Assembly (NCBI GenBank): GCA_944384215.1
Contig: CALWSN010000104.1
Coordinates: 1 to 34,680 of the forward strand
Length of the DNA stretch: 34,680 nt
Source of the DNA: an uncultured Clostridia bacterium
GTDB taxonomy: Bacteria > Bacillota > Clostridia > Lachnospirales > CAG-274
Direction: 5' to 3'
The notes beneath the pieces are model-generated. The model was given only the letters and a program-made list of their open reading frames with translations, did no database searches and was not told the origin of the DNA. The first letter of the stretch is position 1. Every line of letters begins with the position of its first letter. Shown piece by piece: positions 24,158 to 31,855 of the stretch. A program made the position numbers and the translations under genes.

Positions 24158-25333
24158 ATGCAAAATGTTTTATTAGCTAAATATGGTGAAATTGCCTTAA
24201 GAGGTAAAAATAGGCATTTAATAGAAAATGCTCTTTTAAAAACTATATCTAAAAACTTAGAAAAAATTGGCAACTATTCTGTGTCTAAAGAGCAGGGAAG
24301 GGTGTTAATAGAAAGCAAAGATGAAATTTTTGATTATGATAAAGTAATACCTTTAGTTGTTAATATTTTAGGTATAACTGCTGTTTGCCCTGCTATAAAG
24401 CTTAATGATAGTAGTATAGAAAATATAAGAGAAAAAGCACTACTTCATATGAAAGAACATTGGACTGATAAAAACTATTCTTTTAAAGTTGAAACTAAGC
24501 GTTCAGATAAACAATATCCTATGGACTCTAGAGAAATATCAACAGATATAGGTGGTTATATTTTTAACAATATGGATAATATAACAGTTGATGTTAGAAA
24601 CCCAGATATAACATTAATGGTTGAAATAAGAAACTATGTGTATGTTTATAGTAAACTTATAAAGGGCTTTGGAGGATTGCCTATTGGTACATCAGGTAAA
24701 GCTACTGTTTTATTATCTGGTGGGATAGATAGTCCTGTGGCAGCTTTTATGATGGCTAAAAGAGGTGTTTCTATTGAAGCTGTATATTTTCATAGCCCAC
24801 CTTATACATCAGATAGAGCAAAACAAAAAGTTATTGACCTAGCAGAACAATTATCTACATTTACTGGTGAAATAAAGCTACATATAGTGCCTTTTACAGA
24901 AACTCAATTAAAAATATACGAAAGTGTTCCACCAGAAAAAATGACTATACTTTTAAAAAGAGCAATGTTTAAAATTGCTGAAAAAATTGCTATTAAAAAT
25001 AATTCTCAAGGGCTTGTTACAGGTGATAGTATAGGCCAAGTTGCTAGCCAAACAATGCAAGCCATAGAGGCTATAAACTCTGCTGTAAAAGATTTACCAG
25101 TATTTAGACCTCTTTGTAGTATGGATAAACAAGAAATAATAGATGTAGCTAGGAAGCTTGGAACATTTGATATATCAATTAGACCTTATGAAGATTGTTG
25201 TACTATATTTGTAGCTAAACACCCAGAAACTAAGCCTAAAAAAACTATTATAGAAAATATAGAAAAAAATATTCCTGATTTAGATATACTAATAGATAAA
25301 GCTATTGACAATATAGAAACTATTATATTATAA
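24158..25333 (+). CDS. thiI: tRNA 4-thiouridine synthetase ThiI
   Basis: It adenylates U8 of tRNA and transfers sulfur to make 4-thiouridine; it may also serve thiazole synthesis. It has 391 residues: an N-terminal ferredoxin-like part (LLAKYGEIALRGKNR), a THUMP domain to about 165 and a PP-loop domain with SGGIDSPVAAFMM (187-199). PYEDCCTIF, with the conserved cysteine, is near the C-terminus. It lacks the C-terminal rhodanese domain of the E. coli protein, as is normal in Firmicutes, so the sulfur should come directly from the neighbouring cysteine desulfurase. Their genes are 12 bases apart, with AGGAG between. Confidence 0.96.
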   Translation: MQNVLLAKYGEIALRGKNRHLIENALLKTISKNLEKIGNYSVSKEQGRVLIESKDEIFDYDKVIPLVVNILGITAVCPAIKLNDSSIENIREKALLHMKEHWTDKNYSFKVETKRSDKQYPMDSREISTDIGGYIFNNMDNITVDVRNPDITLMVEIRNYVYVYSKLIKGFGGLPIGTSGKATVLLSGGIDSPVAAFMMAKRGVSIEAVYFHSPPYTSDRAKQKVIDLAEQLSTFTGEIKLHIVPFTETQLKIYESVPPEKMTILLKRAMFKIAEKIAIKNNSQGLVTGDSIGQVASQTMQAIEAINSAVKDLPVFRPLCSMDKQEIIDVARKLGTFDISIRPYEDCCTIFVAKHPETKPKKTIIENIEKNIPDLDILIDKAIDNIETIIL

Positions 25334-25347
25334 AGAAGGTGTTAATC

Positions 25348-25509
25348 TTGCTAGATATATTAACATTTATTGTTTTAATTTTTAATATTTGTATACCGTT
25401 TGTAATAATTTATTTTATATATAAATTAATTAGATGTATAGATACATTAAGTTATAGTATACAAATGTTAAACAAAACATTAGAAGAAAAAAATAATAAA
25501 ACTAATTAA
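25348..25509 (+). CDS. 53-residue single-span membrane protein
   Basis: This small frame starts at TTG (25348) after AAAGAAGGTG and lies 14 bases after the thiI stop. The product begins MLDILTFIVLIFNICIPFVI, one membrane segment at about 3-26, then a basic turn (KLIRCIDT) and a hydrophilic helical tail ending KNNKTN. It is terminated by a tight hairpin that overlaps its stop codon. The coding fit, ribosome site and terminator support a real gene. The function is unknown. Confidence 0.6.
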   Translation: MLDILTFIVLIFNICIPFVIIYFIYKLIRCIDTLSYSIQMLNKTLEEKNNKTN

Positions 25510-25536
25510 AGAGTACATTTTTATGTACTCTTTTTT
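25508..25536 (+). terminator. Terminator of prmA-thiI operon
   Basis: AAAGAGTACAT (25508-25518), a TTTT loop, ATGTACTCTTT (25523-25533) and a T-run: a strong rho-independent terminator. Confidence 0.9.
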
Positions 25537-25610
25537 AAATAAAAAATTTTTATAATATTAAAACTTTTTATTATGACAAATAATCTATATAATACAAAGG
25601 AGGGAATCTT

Positions 25611-26087
25611 ATGAATATTGTATACAATAAATTAGCAAATCATTTAATAAAAAACCAAGAAAAATTTTATAGATTATCTTATACTTATGTTAGAAATGAA
25701 AATGATGCTTTAGATATTGTTCAAAATGCAATGGTAAAAGCTTTAGAAAAATATAAAGATATAAAAAATATAGACGCTATAAATACTTGGTTTTATAGAA
25801 TTTTGGTAAATGAAAACTTATTATTTTTAAGAAAAAAGAAAAAAGAAATATGTACAGAAGATAAAGATTTAGATGCTATATATTTTGAAAATTATAATGA
25901 TAATATTGATATTTATGAAAAACTTAAATTTTTACCAACAGATACTCAAACTATAATTATTTTACATTATTTTGAAGATTTAACATTATTAGAAATATCA
26001 AAGATAACTAATATAAATATAAACACCGTAAAATCTAAATTATATTCTGGGTTAAAAAAACTAAGGGTAGAGTTTAAGGAGGAATAA
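25611..26087 (+). CDS. sigV: ECF sigma factor, SigV-like
   Basis: This 158-residue extracytoplasmic-function sigma factor has region 2 (FYRLSYTYVRNENDALDIVQ, then NTWFYRILVNENLLFLRKKK) and region 4 (LPTDTQTIIILHYFEDLTLL, then ISKITNININTVKSKLYSGL), with the usual linker between. AAGGAGGG precedes the ATG. The next gene, 2 bases after its stop, encodes an RsiV-like anti-sigma factor, so this is probably the SigV type that answers cell-envelope stress such as lysozyme. TTAAAACTTTTTA (25558-25570) upstream vaguely resembles the TGAAACTTTT -35 box of SigV targets, possibly for autoregulation. Confidence 0.88.
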   Translation: MNIVYNKLANHLIKNQEKFYRLSYTYVRNENDALDIVQNAMVKALEKYKDIKNIDAINTWFYRILVNENLLFLRKKKKEICTEDKDLDAIYFENYNDNIDIYEKLKFLPTDTQTIIILHYFEDLTLLEISKITNININTVKSKLYSGLKKLRVEFKEE

Positions 26088-26089
26088 AA

Positions 26090-26947
26090 ATGAAAAAAAT
26101 AGAAAATGCCAAAAATAAATATGATAATATTAAAATACCTCAAGAATTAAAGAAGATGACAAATATGTTAGTAAAACAAAACAAACCAAAAAATAAAATT
26201 AAATATTTTTATACTGCTGCGGCAAGCTTTATATTAGTTATTATTATAGGGTTAAATGTTAGCCAAACATTTGCTACAAGTTTTTCAAAAATACCTATAA
26301 TAGGTGAAATTGTTTCTATTGTTTCTATATATGGCAAAAAAATAGATAATGATAAAATAGTAAATACAGAAGTACCAAAAATATCTTCAGATGATGAAAA
26401 TGCAAAAGACACAACAGATAAACTTAATCAAGAAATACAAAATATTGTAGACAGTTATACAAAAGAAGCAGAACAACATATAGCAGAATATAAAGAAGCA
26501 TTTATAGCAACAGGTGGAACAGAAGAAGAATTTGAGCAAAAAGATATAGTAGTTGATGTTTCTTATGATGTAAAATCTGAAAGTAAAGAGCATTTATCAT
26601 TAGTTTTAAATGCTAATGAAAATTGGGTTAATGCTTACAATGTATCTTATTTTTATAATATAAATTTAAACACTGGTGAAAATATAACTTTAAAAGATAT
26701 TTTAGGTAATGATTATATTAATATTGCTAATGAAAGCATTAAAAACCAAATAGAAGAAAGAATGGCTAAAGATGAAAATGCAATATTTTTTGGATATGGC
26801 GAAGATAACGGTATAGAAGGTTTTACAACAATAACAGATGAAACAAACTTTTATATAAATGAAAATGGTAACCCTGTAATAGTTTTTGCTAAATATGAAA
26901 TTGCTCCAGGTTCTATGGGACAAATTGAATTTGAAATAGAAAAATAA
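26090..26947 (+). CDS. rsiV: RsiV-like membrane anti-sigma factor
   Basis: This 285-residue single-span protein should hold the sigma factor inactive at the membrane. A cytosolic part of about 38 residues is followed by a membrane segment (about 41-57), then an exterior region. The segment TFATSF after the membrane span offers a possible signal peptidase site, as in RsiV, whose lysozyme-triggered cleavage there is known. From about residue 155 the exterior part is DUF3298/RsiV-like (VDVSYDVKSESKEHLSLVLN, NLNTGENITLKDIL, GNPVIVFAKYEIAPGSMG). It starts 2 bases after the sigma gene stop. No target such as oatA or dltA is in the window. Confidence 0.85.
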   Translation: MKKIENAKNKYDNIKIPQELKKMTNMLVKQNKPKNKIKYFYTAAASFILVIIIGLNVSQTFATSFSKIPIIGEIVSIVSIYGKKIDNDKIVNTEVPKISSDDENAKDTTDKLNQEIQNIVDSYTKEAEQHIAEYKEAFIATGGTEEEFEQKDIVVDVSYDVKSESKEHLSLVLNANENWVNAYNVSYFYNINLNTGENITLKDILGNDYINIANESIKNQIEERMAKDENAIFFGYGEDNGIEGFTTITDETNFYINENGNPVIVFAKYEIAPGSMGQIEFEIEK

Positions 26948-26996
26948 TCTATATAAAATCTATTTTTTGAATACAAAGGATTTAATTGTATAAAAT

Positions 26997-27025
26997 AAAA
27001 AAGGCTGATTTGTTCAGCCTTTTTA
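26997..27025. terminator. Shared terminator between rsiV and ymfI
   Basis: AAAAGGCTGA pairs with TCAGCCTTTT around TTTGT (27003-27008 with 27014-27019 as the core). A-run on the left and T-run on the right allow use from both sides. Confidence 0.85.
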
Positions 27026-27027
27026 TT

Positions 27028-27759
27028 TTATAATAACCCACCATCTAATGTTATTACTTGTCCTGTTAAATAAGAAGAATTATCTGATGCTAAATAGTAA
27101 GCTAAATTTGCTACTTCTTCAGGTTTACCAAAACGCATAGAAGGTATTTCATCTATAAAAGCTTGTTTTTCTTCATAAGATAAAAAATTATTCATTTCTG
27201 TTTCGATAGCTCCACAAGATATAGCATTAACACGAATATTGCTAGGAGCAAGCTCTTTTGCTAATGCTTTTGTAAATGAATTAATAGCACCTTTGGTAGC
27301 AGAATATATAACTTCACAAGAAGCCCCAACATTACCCCAAATAGAAGATATATTTATAATTATACCAGATTTTTTGTTTATCATATTTTGACAAGATATA
27401 TGAGAACAATTAAAAACGCCTTCTATATTAGTTTTTATAAGGTTTTGCCAAATATCTGGTGTAGCCATATTAAATAAGCCTATATGGGATATTCCTGCAT
27501 TATTAATTAGTATATCTACCTTACCAAAAGTATTTTCTATTTTTGAAAATATATCTAGTGCTATATTATAATTAGATATATCTCCTTGCAAAGCTAGTAT
27601 ATTAGGGTTTAATTTTTTTAATTCGTTATAAGTATTTTCTAAATCATCTTTTCTATTAACACAATTTATAACAACTTTAAAATTATTTTTAGCAAAAATT
27701 TTTGCTATTTCTTTGCCTATACCTCTTGATGAGCCAGTAACAAATACTACTTTAGACAA
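27028..27759 (-). CDS. ymfI: SDR reductase, YmfI-like (EF-P 5-aminopentanone reductase)
   Basis: This 243-residue NAD(P)-dependent short-chain dehydrogenase has TGSSRGIGKE (cofactor loop), NNAGISHIG, SSIWGNVGASCEVIYSATKG with catalytic Ser, Tyr and Lys, and a C-terminal YLTGQVITLDGG. It is FabG-like, but the SSIWGNVGASCE segment resembles YmfI, which in Bacillus reduces the aminopentanone modification on elongation factor P. A 3-oxoacyl-ACP reductase remains possible, but no fatty-acid genes are nearby. It starts 4 bases after nfo, so both form one operon. Confidence 0.82.
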   Translation of the reverse strand: MSKVVFVTGSSRGIGKEIAKIFAKNNFKVVINCVNRKDDLENTYNELKKLNPNILALQGDISNYNIALDIFSKIENTFGKVDILINNAGISHIGLFNMATPDIWQNLIKTNIEGVFNCSHISCQNMINKKSGIIINISSIWGNVGASCEVIYSATKGAINSFTKALAKELAPSNIRVNAISCGAIETEMNNFLSYEEKQAFIDEIPSMRFGKPEEVANLAYYLASDNSSYLTGQVITLDGGLL

Positions 27760-27763
27760 AAAA

Positions 27764-28615
27764 TTACCCCCTTAGCCTTGCTATTTCTTCTTTATATAGA
27801 TTAGTTTTAGCATCTAACCAAGGTGTTTCTAATATAAAAATTTTATCTTTTAAATAGCTTGAATGTACTATATTATAGATAGCATCAAACCCTATAAAAT
27901 CTTTACCTTTTGGATTTGTTTCATCTGCACCTAAATTTGCATGTCTATCTTTTTTAGCTCCACATTTATTTAAAGAACCATTTATATGAATTACTTTTAC
28001 CTTGTCAAGCCCTATTATATTATCAAAATGTTTCATAACATTATCAAAATCATTTACAATGTCATAGCCACTATCGTGTAAATGACAAGTATCAAGGCAT
28101 ATACCTATTTTTTCTTTTCTATCTACTTTATCTATAATAGCCTTTAACTCTTCAAAATTTCTACCAACTTCTGAGCCTTTACCTGCCATAGTTTCTAAGC
28201 ATATAAAAGGTTTAGTATTTTCTGTTAAAACTTGATTAAGCCCATTTGATATTCTTTCTATTCCATATTCGGCTGTTTTATCTGTAAAAGAACCAGGGTG
28301 TAGAACAATGTAATTAGAGCCAATAGCCGTTGTTCTTTCTATTTCTTGTTTTAAAAAATCTATTGCTAAAGAATAAGTATCATCTTTATATGATGCTAAA
28401 TTTATAATATAAGGGGCGTGTACAACTATATCGCTTATATTATGCTTAATCATAAATTCTTTACCTTCTTCTATTTTTAATTTTTCAATAGGAGAGCGTT
28501 TAGTATTTTGTGGAGCACCTGTATATATCATAAATGTATTAGCACCATAGCTATATGCCTCTTTAGCAGCATTTATAAGGCCACCAGACATAGATACGTG
28601 AGAACCAATTTTCAT
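27764..28615 (-). CDS. nfo: Endonuclease IV (AP endonuclease)
   Basis: It cuts DNA at abasic sites with three zinc ions in base-excision repair. It has 283 residues in a TIM barrel. Metal-ligand segments are visible: VVHAPYIINLAS, YIVLHPGSFTD, CLETMAGKGSEVG, GICLDTCHLHDSGYD, VIHINGSLN, KDRHANLGAD and ILETPW. The usual HLNDS reads HINGS; the histidine ligand is kept. An AAGGAAG ribosome site precedes the ATG and a TTTACA-17-TATAAT promoter lies upstream. Confidence 0.96.
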   Translation of the reverse strand: MKIGSHVSMSGGLINAAKEAYSYGANTFMIYTGAPQNTKRSPIEKLKIEEGKEFMIKHNISDIVVHAPYIINLASYKDDTYSLAIDFLKQEIERTTAIGSNYIVLHPGSFTDKTAEYGIERISNGLNQVLTENTKPFICLETMAGKGSEVGRNFEELKAIIDKVDRKEKIGICLDTCHLHDSGYDIVNDFDNVMKHFDNIIGLDKVKVIHINGSLNKCGAKKDRHANLGADETNPKGKDFIGFDAIYNIVHSSYLKDKIFILETPWLDAKTNLYKEEIARLRG

Positions 28616-28648
28616 ATTATCTTCCTTTCTAAATATATTAATATATTT

Positions 28649-28677
28649 ATTATATAAAAACTTACTTATTTTGTAAA
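28649..28677 (-). promoter_or_regulatory. Promoter of nfo-ymfI
   Basis: On the minus strand TTTACA (28677-28672), 17 bases, TATAAT (28654-28649). The boxes and spacing are the same as in the aroC promoter. Confidence 0.65.
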
Positions 28678-28709
28678 CTTTAAAATTAAATTTTAAAATA
28701 ACTATTATT

Positions 28710-28753
28710 AATATTAAAAGACTGAAGATAAAAATCTTCAGTCTTTTAATATT
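28710..28753. terminator. Terminator with 20-base stem after 57-residue gene
   Basis: AATATTAAAAGACTGAAGAT (28710-28729) is followed by AAAA and the exact complement (28734-28753). On the minus strand it ends the small membrane protein gene, and the stem includes its stop codon. Confidence 0.85.
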
Positions 28754-28925
28754 AATCTCTTTTACCTAAAATATAACCAAGAAATAATCCTTTTACAAAA
28801 ATTAATGCAAGAAAAACAACACTTAAAATCATTAATTTAGATTTTTGGTCATTAGTAACAAAAGTTCCTTTTGGAGAAGTTAGTTCTAATTGCTTTTTAA
28901 AAGCTCTATAATGTTTTTTAGCCAT
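28752..28925 (-). CDS. 57-residue single-span membrane protein
   Basis: This small frame has GGAGGTAATTAAT before its ATG (28925-28923). The product starts with a basic stretch (MAKKHYRAFKKQLEL), then SPKGTFVTNDQKSK, a membrane segment at about 31-54 (LMILSVVFLALIFVKGLFLG) and ends LGKRD. It has a good ribosome site, a near-consensus -10 and its own terminator, so I consider it a real gene. The function is unknown. It lies divergent from asnS. Confidence 0.7.
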   Translation of the reverse strand: MAKKHYRAFKKQLELTSPKGTFVTNDQKSKLMILSVVFLALIFVKGLFLGYILGKRD

Positions 28926-28967
28926 ATTAATTACCTCCTAAATAAATAAAATTTATTTACTAATAAA

Positions 28968-28976
28968 ATTATAACA
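28968..28976 (-). promoter_or_regulatory. Extended -10 promoter of the 57-residue gene
   Basis: TATAAT (28973-28968 on the minus strand) preceded by TGT, an extended -10. The -35 position (TTTTTA) is poor. Confidence 0.45.
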
Positions 28977-29049
28977 CAAAATTTATATTTTAAAAAGGAA
29001 ATTTTTATAAAAAATTAAAAAAGTTAATGCAAAAACTTAAAAAATAGGG

Positions 29050-29055
29050 TATAAT
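29050..29055 (+). promoter_or_regulatory. -10 element of asnS promoter
   Basis: TATAAT 48 bases before the asnS start; no good -35 is seen. The leader is too short for a T-box and none of its motifs is visible. Confidence 0.4.
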
Positions 29056-29103
29056 GTATGATAGACAGTTTATTATAATAAATAATATAAAGGAGATGAT
29101 TTT

Positions 29104-30492
29104 TTGTATACAGAAATTAGACAACTTTTTAAAGAAACAAAAAAATATACTCAAGATGAAATAACAGTTTGTGGTTGGGTAAAAACTATTAGAAGCTCAA
29201 AAACTTTTGGGTTTATAGAGCTTAATGATGGTAGCTTTTTTAAAGGAGTTCAAGTAGTTTTTGATGATAATTTAGAAAATTTTCAAAAAATAGAAAAATT
29301 AGGTGTTGGAGCAAGCCTTATTGTAAAAGGTAATCTTATCGAAACACCAGAAAATAAACAACCATTTGAGATAAAAGCAACAGCTATTGATATAGAAGGA
29401 GAAGCTCCTACAGACTATCCTTTACAAAAGAAAAGACACACTTTTGAATATCTTAGAACAATAGCACACTTAAGACCTAGAACAAATACTTTTTCTGCTG
29501 TATTTAGAGTACGTTCTTTAATAGCTTATTCTATACATAAGTTTTTTAATGAAAGAAACTTTGTTTATGTTCACACACCACTTATAACAGGTAGTGATTG
29601 TGAAGGTGCTGGCGAAATGTTTAGAGTTACTAACTTTGATATGTTAAATGTACCTACAACAGAAGAAGGTAATGTAGATTATAGCAAAGACTTTTTTGGT
29701 AAAGAAGCTAATCTTACAGTTAGTGGTCAATTATCAGCAGAGGCATATGCTATGGCATTTAAAAATGTTTATACATTTGGTCCAACATTTAGAGCAGAAA
29801 ACTCTAATACACCAAGACACGCAGCAGAGTTTTGGATGGTAGAACCAGAAATTGCTTTTGCAGACTTAAATGATGATATGGAGCTTGCAGAAGACTTACT
29901 TAAATATATTATAAACTATGTTTTAGAAAATGCCCCAGAAGAAATTAAATTCTTTAATGATTTTGTAGATAAAGGGCTTATTGAAAGATTACAAAATATT
30001 GTTGAAAACGAATTTGGTAAAATAACTTATACAGAAGCTATTGAAATACTTAAAAAAGCTGATGTAGACTTTGAATATCCAGTAGAATGGGGTATAGATT
30101 TACAAACAGAGCACGAAAGATATTTAACAGATAAAGTGTTTAAAAAGCCTGTTTTTGTTACAGACTATCCTAAAGATATTAAAGCCTTTTATATGAGATT
30201 AAATGATGACAACAAGACAGTTTCTGCTATGGACTTATTAGTACCTGGTGTAGGAGAGCTTATAGGTGGTAGCCAAAGAGAAGAACGCTTAGATGTTCTT
30301 ACAAAAAGAATGCAAGAGTTAGGACTTAATGAAGAAGATTATTGGTGGTATTTAGAGCTTAGAAAATTTGGTGGAACAAGACACGCAGGTTTTGGTCTTG
30401 GTTTTGAAAGATGCGTTATGTATCTTACAGGTATGTCTAATATTAGAGATGTTATACCATTCCCTAGAACTGCTAAAAATGCAGAATTTTAA
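29104..30492 (+). CDS. asnS: Asparaginyl-tRNA synthetase
   Basis: It charges tRNA-Asn. The 462-residue class IIb enzyme has an N-terminal OB-fold anticodon domain ([20 protein letters not shown]), a catalytic domain with [20 protein letters not shown] (motif 2), and motif 3 [15 protein letters not shown] followed by [11 protein letters not shown]. The usual AsnRS rather than AspRS motifs are present. The start is TTG at 29104 after AAGGAGATGA; no ATG is available in frame nearby. Its presence means the organism can make Asn-tRNA directly. Confidence 0.97.
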   Translation: MYTEIRQLFKETKKYTQDEITVCGWVKTIRSSKTFGFIELNDGSFFKGVQVVFDDNLENFQKIEKLGVGASLIVKGNLIETPENKQPFEIKATAIDIEGEAPTDYPLQKKRHTFEYLRTIAHLRPRTNTFSAVFRVRSLIAYSIHKFFNERNFVYVHTPLITGSDCEGAGEMFRVTNFDMLNVPTTEEGNVDYSKDFFGKEANLTVSGQLSAEAYAMAFKNVYTFGPTFRAENSNTPRHAAEFWMVEPEIAFADLNDDMELAEDLLKYIINYVLENAPEEIKFFNDFVDKGLIERLQNIVENEFGKITYTEAIEILKKADVDFEYPVEWGIDLQTEHERYLTDKVFKKPVFVTDYPKDIKAFYMRLNDDNKTVSAMDLLVPGVGELIGGSQREERLDVLTKRMQELGLNEEDYWWYLELRKFGGTRHAGFGLGFERCVMYLTGMSNIRDVIPFPRTAKNAEF

Positions 30493-30503
30493 TATTTAAT
30501 AAT

Positions 30504-30546
30504 TATAAAATTAACCTTAATTTTTAATTAAGGTTAATTTTATATA
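30504..30546 (+). terminator. Hairpin between asnS and nudF
   Basis: TATAAAATTAACCTTA (30504-30519) pairs with TAAGGTTAATTTTATA (30529-30544). The T-run is interrupted, so read-through to nudF is likely. Confidence 0.6.
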
Positions 30547-30559
30547 AGGAGGTTAAACT

Positions 30560-31090
30560 ATGAAAAAGCCTTATGAAACAATAGAAAGTAAAAATGTTTT
30601 TAATGGCAAAATAATAAATGTTAATGTAGATACTATATCTCTGCCAGATGGTAATGTTGCTAAAAGAGAAGTTGTTATAAGAGGTGATGCAACAGCTGTT
30701 GTACCTATAGATGAAAATGGAAATGTTATTCTAGTAGAACAATATAGACACCCAGCAGGAGATATGGTGTTAGAAATACCCGCAGGTATGTTAGAAGAAG
30801 GAGAAGACCCTAAAATTTGTGCTATTAGAGAGCTAGAAGAAGAAACATCTCTTATAGCTAAAGATTTAATTCATATTACTACTATGTATCCTACAGTTGG
30901 TTTTTGTACAGAAAAATTACACATATATTTAGCTAAAAATTTATCACAAGGCAGCTTTAATTTTGATGATGATGAATTTATAGAAGTAAAAAAACTACCT
31001 TTAGAAGAAGCTATTAATATGATATATAGTGGAAAAATAATAGATGCTAAAACTATAATAGGACTTTTAGCTTGCAAAAGATTTTTATAA
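30560..31090 (+). CDS. nudF: ADP-ribose pyrophosphatase, Nudix family
   Basis: This 176-residue Nudix hydrolase probably cleaves ADP-ribose to AMP and ribose 5-phosphate. The Nudix box lies at about 76-98 (GMLEEGEDP, then IRELEEETSLI), with Glu residues for Mg2+; the box's usual EExG glycine is a serine here. VEQYRHPAGDMVLEIPAG just before it is typical for the ADP-ribose subfamily, as is the N-terminal ESKNVFNGKIINV. AAGGAGG precedes the ATG. The next gene starts 18 bases after the stop. Confidence 0.93.
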   Translation: MKKPYETIESKNVFNGKIINVNVDTISLPDGNVAKREVVIRGDATAVVPIDENGNVILVEQYRHPAGDMVLEIPAGMLEEGEDPKICAIRELEEETSLIAKDLIHITTMYPTVGFCTEKLHIYLAKNLSQGSFNFDDDEFIEVKKLPLEEAINMIYSGKIIDAKTIIGLLACKRFL

Positions 31091-31108
31091 ATATATAGGA
31101 GGTAAAAT

Positions 31109-31699
31109 ATGAGTTTATTTTTAGGGCCAATACATTATTGGTTATACAATAAAATAGATTTACAAAATAAAATAGTAAATAATATTATAGAAGTTTTAAA
31201 TATTAAAGAAATATCATCTATATTAGATGAAAAATTTGGATATTTAGAAAATAAGCCTTTAGAAGATATGATTAATACAGAAAATATACACGGTTGGTTA
31301 CAAGAAAAAGTTGATGTAGTAGAAAATAGATTAGCATACACAGTAAAATATTCATTAGAAAAAGATAATAATAATCTACAAAAAATAGAAAATATATTTT
31401 TTGAGTTTGGTAAAAATATTAATATTGAAGGTGATATAAATGATGCTACAATAATATTTAAAGCTATTGAAGATAATCTTTTAGATGGTATGCCTTGTGA
31501 TAGAGCTAAAATAGTTATTAATAAAGATTATGATAAAGTTAGCTTTGAAAAGAATATTTGTGTACATCAAAAATACTGGGATAATATAGGTGTTGATATT
31601 AATATTTACTATAATCTTATAAATAAATTTATAGATGGGGTTTTATGTAAAACAAGATTTAATATAAAAAAAGAAGATAATATATATATAATATTTTAA
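31109..31699 (+). CDS. Unrecognised 196-residue protein
   Basis: This protein begins MSLFLGPIHYWLYNKIDLQN and continues with helical, acidic sequence (ISSILDEKFGYLENKPLEDM, ENIHGWLQEKVDVVENRLAY), then GMPCDRAKI and a C-terminal part with CVHQKYWDNIGVDINIYYN. No signal peptide or membrane segment is visible, so it is cytosolic. I recall similar clostridial proteins of unknown function but no name. The cysteine of GMPCD, the HQKYW segment and the final GVLCKTRF are possible conserved positions. TAGGAGG precedes the ATG. It shares a transcript with nudF and ends at the hairpin at 31712. Confidence 0.7.
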   Translation: MSLFLGPIHYWLYNKIDLQNKIVNNIIEVLNIKEISSILDEKFGYLENKPLEDMINTENIHGWLQEKVDVVENRLAYTVKYSLEKDNNNLQKIENIFFEFGKNINIEGDINDATIIFKAIEDNLLDGMPCDRAKIVINKDYDKVSFEKNICVHQKYWDNIGVDINIYYNLINKFIDGVLCKTRFNIKKEDNIYIIF

Positions 31700-31711
31700 A
31701 TAATAAACTAT

Positions 31712-31757
31712 AAAAATACAACTAAATTGTTAATTATAGCATTTTAGTTGTATTTTT
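31712..31757 (+). terminator. Terminator after the 196-residue gene
   Basis: AAAAATACAACTAAA (31712-31726) pairs with TTTAGTTGTATTTTT (31743-31757), ending in T residues; the loop is about 16 bases. Confidence 0.8.
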
Positions 31758-31768
31758 ATACAAAATAG

Positions 31769-31797
31769 TTGTTTAATTTTATCTAATCTTGTATAAT
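31769..31797 (+). promoter_or_regulatory. Promoter of the large membrane protein
   Basis: TTGTTT (31769-31774), 17 bases, TATAAT (31792-31797), 58 bases before the ATG at 31856. Confidence 0.6.
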
Positions 31798-31855
31798 TTA
31801 ATATAAAACAATAGGTTTATTATGAAAATTATTAGTTTTATATAAGGAGTAAAAA

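Noticed and set aside
28926-29103. T-box leader before asnS
   Set aside because: The gap is about 180 bases and shared with a divergent gene; no T-box sequence or terminator/antiterminator pair is seen.
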